A stretch of 13,111 nucleotides of DNA from positions 1-13,111 of the forward strand of contig JANYLL010000281.1 of NCBI GenBank assembly GCA_025357895.1, read 5' to 3'. The notes beneath the pieces are model-generated. The model saw only the letters and a list, made by a program, of their open reading frames with translations. It did not search any database and had not been told where the DNA came from. This document shows positions 7,494 to 13,111 of the stretch, piece after piece (the stretch's first letter is position 1; each line of letters opens with the position of its first letter). Made by a program: the position numbers and the translations under genes. This DNA is from Ignavibacteriota bacterium. GTDB taxonomy: Bacteria; Bacteroidota; Ignavibacteria; Palsa-1295.

Positions 7494-8726
7494 CTATTCA
7501 ACAGATGTAAGTATTTTTTCTTTCGAACGAGCAATCGTTCTCAGAGGAAGTGAGAAGATCTTTGAAAATCCTTCACCTGCTGAATGATCGAATGTATCTT
7601 CAGATGTATATGAGGCAAGAGCCTGGTCATACAATGAATATTCCGATGAGCGCGAAAGAACACGCATTGTACCTTTGTATAATTTGACAATAACATTTCC
7701 TGTTACTCGCTTTTGTGTTTCATCAATGAAGGCATCCATTGCCTCGCGAAGCGGAGAATACCATAAGCCGTTGTAAATTAGCTCTGCATAAGCCGGTGAC
7801 ATCTGCTCTTTATAGCGAGTTGTCCATTTATCAATCGTCAGTCGTTCAAGCTCTCGATGTGCAAAATGCAGAAGTGTTGCTGCAGGAGCCTCATAGATCT
7901 CTCGCGACTTAATCCCAACTAAGCGATTCTCGATAAGATCGAGACGACCGATTCCATATTCACCGGCAATTCGATTTAATTTTCTGACTAATTCGACAGA
8001 AGTAATTTTCTCGTTATTAACGGCAACAGGAGTTCCGTTAATAAAATCGATTGAAATATTCATGCTATCAGAAGGTGCATCTTCAGGAGAAAGTGTTCGT
8101 TGATACGCATCTTCAGGAGGCGCTGCGGTCGGATCTTCCAAAACTCCGCATTCTATACTTGTGCCCCAGATATTTTCATCAATAGAATACGGACTTGCTT
8201 TCGTTGCTGCAACAGGTATTCCACGCTCTGTGCAATATGCCATTTCATCTTCACGAGAACGGAATTCCCAATTGCGAACAGGCGCTATAACTTTCAGATC
8301 AGGTGCAATACCCCAAACTGCCGCTTCAAACCTAACCTGATCATTTCCTTTTCCGGTACATCCATGAGCAACAACGGTACAATTCTCTTTCTTTGCAACT
8401 TCAACAAGTGCTTTGCCGAGAAGAGGTCTGCCGAGTGCTGTTGCTAGCGGATATAAGCCTTCATAGAGCGCTCCGGCCTTGAGGGCATGAAAAGCAAAAT
8501 CATTTACAAACTCTTCTTTAAGATCAACTTCATAAGCAGCAACTGCGCCAAGAGCAAATGCTTTTTCGCGAATGCCCTTAAGCTCTTTTTCCTGACCAAG
8601 ATCACCTGAAACCGTCACGATCTCCGCGTTATAATTTTCCTGCAGCCATTTGATCATGACCGATGTATCCAATCCGCCGGAAAATGCAAGCGCGATCTTT
8701 GCGCCATCTATCCCTTCAATTCTCAT
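7494..8726 (-). CDS. argG: argininosuccinate synthase
   Basis: A complete 410-residue ArgG, which joins citrulline and aspartate at the cost of ATP to AMP and pyrophosphate. The N-type ATP-pyrophosphatase loop SGGLDTS is at residues 16-22. HGCTGKGNDQVRFE follows, the nucleotide/citrulline-binding segment, as do the conserved SIDENIWGTSIE and the EAPAATLLHFAHRELE region near the C-terminal multimerisation part. The length matches the usual 400-445 residues. It starts 15 nt after the argR stop, with only a weak purine stretch (AGAAAG) as ribosome binding site. It supplies argininosuccinate to the ArgH encoded immediately downstream. Confidence 0.96.
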   Translation of the reverse strand: MRIEGIDGAKIALAFSGGLDTSVMIKWLQENYNAEIVTVSGDLGQEKELKGIREKAFALGAVAAYEVDLKEEFVNDFAFHALKAGALYEGLYPLATALGRPLLGKALVEVAKKENCTVVAHGCTGKGNDQVRFEAAVWGIAPDLKVIAPVRNWEFRSREDEMAYCTERGIPVAATKASPYSIDENIWGTSIECGVLEDPTAAPPEDAYQRTLSPEDAPSDSMNISIDFINGTPVAVNNEKITSVELVRKLNRIAGEYGIGRLDLIENRLVGIKSREIYEAPAATLLHFAHRELERLTIDKWTTRYKEQMSPAYAELIYNGLWYSPLREAMDAFIDETQKRVTGNVIVKLYKGTMRVLSRSSEYSLYDQALASYTSEDTFDHSAGEGFSKIFSLPLRTIARSKEKILTSVE

Positions 8727-8741
8727 GGTACTTTCTAATTA

Positions 8742-9188
8742 TTATTCTTGTGTAATAAATTCTCTGAGAGCGCTTTCTACCTTCTTAATATATTTAATTG
8801 ATTTCGGAGCGATAAAAATGGTGTTGTCTCCGGCAAGTGTTGCCAGAACTTCCGGAATTTTTAATCTATCAAGCATTTCGGCAACGCCTTGTGCTCTTCC
8901 GGGAAGTGTATGAACGACGATCATTGATTCATTTGAAGTAATGTTTTGCACTTCGTATGAGATCAACATTCGAGTTCTTTTCTCTTCTCCTTCTTCTGAA
9001 AATGCATATCGTAAGCCTTGCGGAGTATTTATTCTATTAATACCCATTTCGCGCAGATCACGTGATAGCGTTGCCTGATTAACAGATTCGCCGCCATTTT
9101 TTAATTCATCGACAAGTTCTTCCTGACTGGAAATTACTTTCCGCTTGATGATCTCTTTAAGCAGAAACTGTCGCTTTTGTTTTTTCAT
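8742..9188 (-). CDS. argR: arginine repressor ArgR
   Basis: A 148-residue ArgR/AhrC family regulator. In this family the protein is a hexamer that binds ARG boxes when loaded with arginine. Residues 1-65 form the winged helix-turn-helix: SQEELVDEL, then the recognition helix VNQATLSRDLREMG (36-49). The C-terminal half carries the arginine-binding and oligomerisation segment LPGRAQGVAEMLD (95-107) and LAGDNT (118-123). The common motif there is GDDT, so the second Asp is Asn here. The frame opens at a TTG at 9201-9203, but the ATG at 9186-9188 is preferred because MKKQKRQ matches the usual ArgR N terminus and length. The gene overlaps the 3' end of argBF by 32 nt. Being encoded in the operon it presumably controls suggests autoregulation; no ARG box is visible here, and the operon promoter lies outside the window. 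Confidence 0.92.
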   Translation of the reverse strand: MKKQKRQFLLKEIIKRKVISSQEELVDELKNGGESVNQATLSRDLREMGINRINTPQGLRYAFSEEGEEKRTRMLISYEVQNITSNESMIVVHTLPGRAQGVAEMLDRLKIPEVLATLAGDNTIFIAPKSIKYIKKVESALREFITQE

Positions 9189-11019
9189 AATTTTTGGCTT
9201 CAATAGAAAATTTCTGTATCATAGAACTATCAATAGAACCAAAAAGTGAACAGAGAAGCGCTTTTTGAATATGCAAGCGATTTTCTGCCTGATCGAAAAT
9301 AACCGATTGCGATCCGATCATTACCTCATCCGTAATCTCTTCACCGCGATGCGCGGGCAGACAATGCATCACGAGACAATTTGGCGAAGCATGGTCAAGA
9401 AGTTTTTTGCTGATCGTGAAGCCTTTGAATGCAGCAAGTCGCTTTTGCTTTTCATCTTCTTGTCCCATGCTAGTCCAGACATCAGTATAGAGAACGTCCG
9501 CACCATTCGCAGCTTTTACCGGGTCATCAATAATTTCAATTTTACTAATTCCGGCGGCTAAAGATTTCTGCATTACAACGGGATCTGGTTGAAAACCTTT
9601 CGGAGCACCTAGAACAAAGTGCATCGGAAATATTCCCGCTAATTCTATCCAGGAATTTGCAACATTATTTCCGTCACCAATAAATACTATTTTCATTCCG
9701 GGACGGAGTGCATTATGTTCATAGAGTGTATAAACATCAGCCAGTATCTGGCATGGATGCAACAGATCACTGAGCGCATTAATAACAGGCACCGTGCCAT
9801 GTGCAGCAAGTTCTTCAAGAAGTGAATGCTCGAAAACACGAGCAACGATACCGTCATTATAGCGTGATAATACTTTTGCTACATCATACGAACTCTCACG
9901 TGTTCCAAGTCCGATGGTTTCATTATTTAAAACGATCGGTATGCCTCCCAACTGCGCAATACCAACTTCAAATGAAATTCGCGTACGCAAAGAAGGCTTT
10001 TGAAAAATAAGCGCAATTGATTTTCCAGTAAGCGGACGCAGTTCGGGAGTTTTTTTCAGCTTATCAGCAAGATGGAAAAGCTCGTAGAGTCCATATTTTG
10101 TAAGCGTTGAGAAATCAAGAAAATCTTGCTCCTTCTTGTTTTTCTTTTCTATATTCTGTTTGAGTTTTTCAGATTTAATGATCTGCGTGCCCACTCCGAC
10201 GTTTGTAAAAATTTCAAGTAAAATAGAATGCGTTACCGTACCATTAATTATATGTACTTTCTTCACACCCTGCTCGATCGCATCGAATGATGACTGCACT
10301 TTTGGCACCATGCCGCCAGAGATAAGTCCTTCGGCAATATATTGTTTTGCTTTTCCATTGGTCAGCGTCGGAATGAGTTCGCCATCAATTAATATTCCTT
10401 CCGTATCGGTCATGTAGAAAAGCTTCTCCGCATTAAGCGCTGAAGCGATCGAAGCTGCAGCAAGGTCTGCATTGATGTTATACATTTCGCCATCAGCCCC
10501 AACTCCCACAGGAGCGATCACAGGAATAGAGCCGTTGCTTAAAAGCAATTCGATAAATTTTGTGTTTACCGATTCAACTTCGCCGACAAAACCAAGATCA
10601 ATACCGTTATAAAGAAATTTTTTAGCTTGAAGAAGTTCGCCATCCATGCCGGATAAACCAACGGCCGATCCGCCGTTGCGATTTATAAGACGTACGATAT
10701 CTTTATTTGTCGTGCCAACAAGTGTCATGACAACATTTAAAAGAGTCTCTGCATCCGTAATACGCTGTCCGTCATGGAAGCGCGTTTCTAATCCGAGCTT
10801 TCCCGAAAGATCAGTGATTGCCTTGCCGCCGCCATGCACGATGACAATATTAATACCAATCTTTTTTAAGAGCGTAACGTCTTTTGCAAACGACTCCTGC
10901 AGATCTGTATCGGTCATTGCCGCTCCGCCATATTTAATAACGAATGTCTTTCCTTCATACCGCTGTATATAAGGAAGCGCTTCAATGAGGATATCTTCTT
11001 TTGTTGTATTTTTTAACAC
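9157..11019 (-). CDS. argBF: fused N-acetylglutamate kinase-ornithine carbamoyltransferase (ArgB-ArgF)
   Basis: One uninterrupted 620-codon frame encodes two complete enzymes. Residues 1-281 are N-acetylglutamate kinase: an N-terminal helix LIEALPYIQRY (11-21) as in arginine-inhibited hexameric kinases, KYGGAAM (29-35), VHGGGK (61-66), GQRITD (84-89), NINAD (181-185), and GGMVPK (235-240), ending at GTQII as free ArgB does. Residues 282-298 are a Lys/Glu/Asn-rich linker. Residues 299-595 are ornithine carbamoyltransferase: the carbamoyl-phosphate loop KPSLRTR (341-347), HPCQ (421-424), the ornithine loop DVWTSMGQE (513-521), and HCLPAHRGEE (552-561). The last 25 residues lack obvious homology. 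SMG and HCLP point to ornithine rather than acetyl- or succinylornithine as substrate. The start is GTG with a strong AAGGAG (11029-11034) 9 nt upstream. No ATG, GTG or in-frame TTG exists at the junction, so separate ArgF initiation looks unlikely. Confidence 0.93.
   Translation of the reverse strand: MLKNTTKEDILIEALPYIQRYEGKTFVIKYGGAAMTDTDLQESFAKDVTLLKKIGINIVIVHGGGKAITDLSGKLGLETRFHDGQRITDAETLLNVVMTLVGTTNKDIVRLINRNGGSAVGLSGMDGELLQAKKFLYNGIDLGFVGEVESVNTKFIELLLSNGSIPVIAPVGVGADGEMYNINADLAAASIASALNAEKLFYMTDTEGILIDGELIPTLTNGKAKQYIAEGLISGGMVPKVQSSFDAIEQGVKKVHIINGTVTHSILLEIFTNVGVGTQIIKSEKLKQNIEKKNKKEQDFLDFSTLTKYGLYELFHLADKLKKTPELRPLTGKSIALIFQKPSLRTRISFEVGIAQLGGIPIVLNNETIGLGTRESSYDVAKVLSRYNDGIVARVFEHSLLEELAAHGTVPVINALSDLLHPCQILADVYTLYEHNALRPGMKIVFIGDGNNVANSWIELAGIFPMHFVLGAPKGFQPDPVVMQKSLAAGISKIEIIDDPVKAANGADVLYTDVWTSMGQEDEKQKRLAAFKGFTISKKLLDHASPNCLVMHCLPAHRGEEITDEVMIGSQSVIFDQAENRLHIQKALLCSLFGSIDSSMIQKFSIEAKNYEKTKATVSA
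10126..10176 (-). other. ArgB/ArgF linker segment
   Basis: This encodes residues 282-298 of the fusion, a run rich in Lys, Glu, Asn and Gln that is typical of a flexible or helical interdomain linker. It contains AAGGAG at 10129-10134 (minus strand), a Shine-Dalgarno-like hexamer. The codon 9 nt downstream is CTT, not a start, so it is either incidental (AAG-GAG codons) or a remnant of a formerly separate argF start. Confidence 0.6.
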
Positions 11020-11028
11020 TCTCGTTAT

Positions 11029-11034
11029 CTCCTT
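11029..11034 (-). promoter_or_regulatory. strong ribosome binding site for argBF
   Basis: AAGGAG lies 9 nt before the GTG start at 11017-11019, in the 23-nt gap after argJ. It fixes the otherwise uncertain start and stands out because most genes in this window have no recognisable Shine-Dalgarno. Confidence 0.8.
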
Positions 11035-11042
11035 AAAAAAAA

Positions 11043-12254
11043 TTATGACCGGTAACTTGCATTAATGTGGATGTACTCCTTTGTCAGATCGCATGTCCAG
11101 AACGTTGCGCTGTCATTTCCTTGATTAAGATTGATCGATAGCGAAATATTTTTTTCTGATAGAGCTGCTTTCGCTTTTATTTCATCGATAAGAATTGTAT
11201 ATCCTTTACCGAGTATCGGAAGATCATTCATCGATAGTTCGATCTGTTCGGGAAAAAGATCGACACCTGAATACCCAAGAGCGGCGAGAATTCTCCCCCA
11301 ATTTGCATCTTCGCCATGAATTGCAGTTTTAACTAAATTGGAATTCGCAACTGAGCGTGCCGCCATTACTGCATCTTTATGTGAAGCCGCACCCTTTACT
11401 TCGATCTCCACAAGCTTTGTGGCACCTTCGCCATCGCGTGCGATCATTTTTGCAAGAGAGATGACAACATGATCAAGAGCGGATTCGAAAAGCATAGCCT
11501 CATCTGTACTTTCAACAATCTCTCCATTTTCAGCAAGTCCATTGGCAAGAATAACTGCCATATCGTTCGTGCTCATATCACCATCAACGGAAATGCGATT
11601 AAATGAACGGTTGATACCTTTGCGAAAAACTTTTTGCAATAGACTATCTTCAATGTTCACATCTGTAGTTATGAATGCAAGCATCGTTGCCATGTTCGGT
11701 TCGATCATTCCGGAGCCTTTTGCAATTCCGCCAATGATAACTTGTTTTCCGCCGATCTCAAAACTTACCGTACACGTTTTTGCAAATGTATCAGTGGTCA
11801 TGATCGCTTCTGCTGTATCATCACCTCCATTCGGTGAAAGAATTGCTGCAACTTCGCGAATTCCTGTTTCGATCACATCCATCGGAAGATACTGACCGAT
11901 CACACCCGTCGAAGCGACAAGAACTTCATCTTTAGGAATGCTTAAAGACTTCGCCGTTAATTCCGCCATGCGCTCGGCATCTCCAAAACCTTTTTCTCCA
12001 GTGCAGGCATTAGCGTTGCCGCTATTGACAACAATTGCCGAGCAGCGATTGGATCGATTCAGGACTAATTTATCAAGTACGACAGGAGCTGCTAACGTCT
12101 TGTTTAAAGTAAAAACGGCGGCAACTTTAGCAGGCACAACTGAGCGAATGATAGCAATATCTTTTTTTGCTTTTCTAATACCGCAATATATCCCGGCTGC
12201 TTCAAATCCCTTTGCCGCAGTCACGCCACCTGTTATTTCCTTAAAATTATTCAT
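11043..12254 (-). CDS. argJ: glutamate N-acetyltransferase / ornithine acetyltransferase
   Basis: A complete 403-residue ArgJ. It transfers the acetyl group from N-acetylornithine to glutamate, releasing ornithine and regenerating the pathway's first intermediate. Many family members also acetylate glutamate from acetyl-CoA. The precursor cleaves itself at a conserved Ala-Thr bond: KGSGMIEPNMATML is at 179-192, with Thr190 the new N-terminal nucleophile of the beta chain. Other conserved segments are VNSGNANACTG (76-86), the oxyanion-hole STGVIG (115-120), and the C-terminal NASYRS. The length is normal. The start ATG overlaps the argC stop in an ATGA junction, implying translational coupling. 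With no argA or argE in the operon, this enzyme likely closes the acetyl cycle; whether it is mono- or bifunctional cannot be read from sequence here. Confidence 0.95.
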   Translation of the reverse strand: MNNFKEITGGVTAAKGFEAAGIYCGIRKAKKDIAIIRSVVPAKVAAVFTLNKTLAAPVVLDKLVLNRSNRCSAIVVNSGNANACTGEKGFGDAERMAELTAKSLSIPKDEVLVASTGVIGQYLPMDVIETGIREVAAILSPNGGDDTAEAIMTTDTFAKTCTVSFEIGGKQVIIGGIAKGSGMIEPNMATMLAFITTDVNIEDSLLQKVFRKGINRSFNRISVDGDMSTNDMAVILANGLAENGEIVESTDEAMLFESALDHVVISLAKMIARDGEGATKLVEIEVKGAASHKDAVMAARSVANSNLVKTAIHGEDANWGRILAALGYSGVDLFPEQIELSMNDLPILGKGYTILIDEIKAKAALSEKNISLSINLNQGNDSATFWTCDLTKEYIHINASYRS

Positions 12255-13111
12255 AAATATAACCCTTCCCCTTCATCGAATCCGTACATGAGGTTCATAT
12301 TTTGCACTGCCTGTCCCGCCGCACCTTTGATGAGATTATCAATAGCCGAAAAAATAATAAGTTTCCCGCTATGAGGATCGATCTTCCATCCAGTATCAAT
12401 AAAATTGCTTCCTACTACGCTTTTTAGTTCGGGCAATTCATTGCCGAGATATCGAACAAAAGGCTCGTTGTTAAATGATAAACGGTAAACTTCATCTATA
12501 GAATTTTTTGTAGCATTCGCTTTCAGTGTTGCGAATGTTGTTGTATATATTCCGCGGACTGTGGGCAGAAGATGAGGGACAAAAGTCACCGTAATTTTTT
12601 TTTCAGAATATTCCGATAGAACCGATTCGATCTCCGGTATATGCTGATGTTCTCCAATTTTATATGCTTTTACAGATCCGTCAACTTCTGCAAAGGAGAG
12701 ATCCAAACTTGCTTTTCTTCCGGCTCCTGATACACCCGATAGAGAACTGATCGAAATATCATCAGACTCGATCAAATTATTTTTTAATAGCGGAGCTAAT
12801 GGAATAATTGCGCTCGTCGGATAGCAGCCGGGATTTGAAAGTAATAATGTTTTGACTATTGCTTCACGATGTAGTTCAGGCATTCCATAACATGCGGAGG
12901 AAAGCAGCGTGGCAGCATGGTGTTCTGCTTTATAGTATTCTTTATATTTGCTTGCATCTTTCAATCGGAAATCACCGCTGAGATCGACCACTTTCTTCCC
13001 GCTCTTCAAAAGTTGCGGTACAATATGCATGGCATTCTCTGGGGGAAGAGCAATGAAGATGATATCCGAGTTTTCAATTTTGTCATGGGAATACTCTTCA
13101 TAGCTCTTATC
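12251..13111 (-). CDS. argC: N-acetyl-gamma-glutamyl-phosphate reductase (5' end beyond window)
   Basis: The C-terminal 286 codons of ArgC; the frame is open to the right edge. It should therefore not be started at the internal ATG at 13028-13030, because the upstream codons read IIFIALPPENA, the conserved end of the NAD(P)-binding fold. The enzyme reduces N-acetylglutamyl-phosphate to the semialdehyde using NADPH. The visible motifs are VVDLSGDFRL, the active-site Cys in SNPGCYPTS, SGVSGAGRKAS, the catalytic-His loop in EHQHIPEIE, and PHLLPTVRGIYTT. About 50-60 N-terminal residues with the dinucleotide-binding Gly motif should lie outside the window. Its TGA overlaps the argJ ATG by 4 nt. 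It is the most upstream arginine gene seen; the operon promoter and any ARG boxes probably lie further right. Confidence 0.95.
   Translation of the reverse strand, partial: DKSYEEYSHDKIENSDIIFIALPPENAMHIVPQLLKSGKKVVDLSGDFRLKDASKYKEYYKAEHHAATLLSSACYGMPELHREAIVKTLLLSNPGCYPTSAIIPLAPLLKNNLIESDDISISSLSGVSGAGRKASLDLSFAEVDGSVKAYKIGEHQHIPEIESVLSEYSEKKITVTFVPHLLPTVRGIYTTTFATLKANATKNSIDEVYRLSFNNEPFVRYLGNELPELKSVVGSNFIDTGWKIDPHSGKLIIFSAIDNLIKGAAGQAVQNMNLMYGFDEGEGLYL

Noticed and set aside
8100..8447. 115-residue plus-strand frame inside argG, and similar 90-117-residue frames inside argBF and argJ
   Set aside because: These are antisense shadows of strongly conserved genes, with no recognisable protein features and no ribosome binding sites.
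8737..8761. AT-rich imperfect dyad between argR and argG as an ARG box or terminator
   Set aside because: The arms match only with a gap, it lacks the TGAAT-N4-ATTCA pattern, and there is no T-run. It is probably base composition.
9189..9203. TTG start for argR
   Set aside because: The ATG 15 nt downstream gives the usual ArgR N terminus and length.
9157..10125. Carbamoyltransferase half as acetylornithine or succinylornithine transcarbamylase (the Bacteroidota type)
   Set aside because: The HPCQ, SMG and HCLPAHRGEE motifs are those of ornithine carbamoyltransferase, and the operon makes free ornithine through ArgJ.
10060..10200. ArgB-ArgF fusion as a frameshift artefact
   Set aside because: Both halves and the linker are in one frame, so no frame change is needed to explain it. 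Shifting frames at the A-rich linker meets stops (TAG or TAA) quickly, and there is no ATG, GTG or in-frame TTG at which a separate ArgF could start. A sequencing error remains possible but is not suggested by the sequence.
1..13111. CRISPR arrays, insertion sequences, tRNA or rRNA genes
   Set aside because: No regularly spaced repeats, transposase frames, terminal inverted repeats with target duplications, or tRNA-like cloverleaf stretches were seen, and there is almost no free intergenic space.

Overview
The window is a stretch of bacterial chromosome, moderately AT-rich by eye, dominated by a compact arginine-biosynthesis operon on the minus strand. Gene content suggests a member of the Bacteroidota/Chlorobiota (FCB) assemblage. 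The clues are an argC-J-B-F-R-G-H-type order as I recall it from green sulfur bacteria and relatives, a short-class alpha-glucan phosphorylase, an HD-PycTM (DUF5706-like) membrane protein of a kind common in Bacteroidota, mostly absent Shine-Dalgarno sequences, and one TAnnTTTG promoter box. The lineage assignment is inference, not proof.

Layout. Positions 1-110 may hold the last codons of a plus-strand gene. It is followed by a bidirectional intrinsic terminator (117-150), which also serves the converging minus-strand alpha/beta-hydrolase (152-910). An 85-bp divergent spacer leads to a plus-strand alpha-glucan (glycogen) phosphorylase (996-3122). Its end nearly abuts a minus-strand gene for a small exported protein built of two copies of one domain (3129-3695). 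A 91-bp divergent spacer with a perfect dyad and a Bacteroidota-type -7 box leads to the plus-strand HD-PycTM membrane protein (3787-4881). One base separates its stop from the last codon of the arginine operon.

The arginine operon runs leftward from beyond the right edge: argC (truncated by the window) - argJ - argBF - argR - argG - argH - argD. The genes overlap or sit 2-23 nt apart, consistent with one transcript whose promoter lies outside the window. The set covers acetylglutamate to arginine: ArgB phosphorylates N-acetylglutamate, ArgC reduces it, ArgD transaminates it, ArgJ releases ornithine and recycles the acetyl group, ArgF carbamoylates ornithine, and ArgG and ArgH finish the pathway. 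ArgR is presumably the arginine-sensing regulator. No argA or argE is present, as expected if ArgJ runs the acetyl cycle.

The outstanding observation is that argB and argF are a single 620-codon reading frame: an N-acetylglutamate kinase joined by a short Lys/Glu-rich linker to a complete ornithine carbamoyltransferase. Both halves keep their catalytic motifs, and no start codon exists at the junction. Secondary points of interest are the HD-PycTM protein with no nucleotide cyclase nearby, the duplicated-domain exported protein, and the dyad in front of it.
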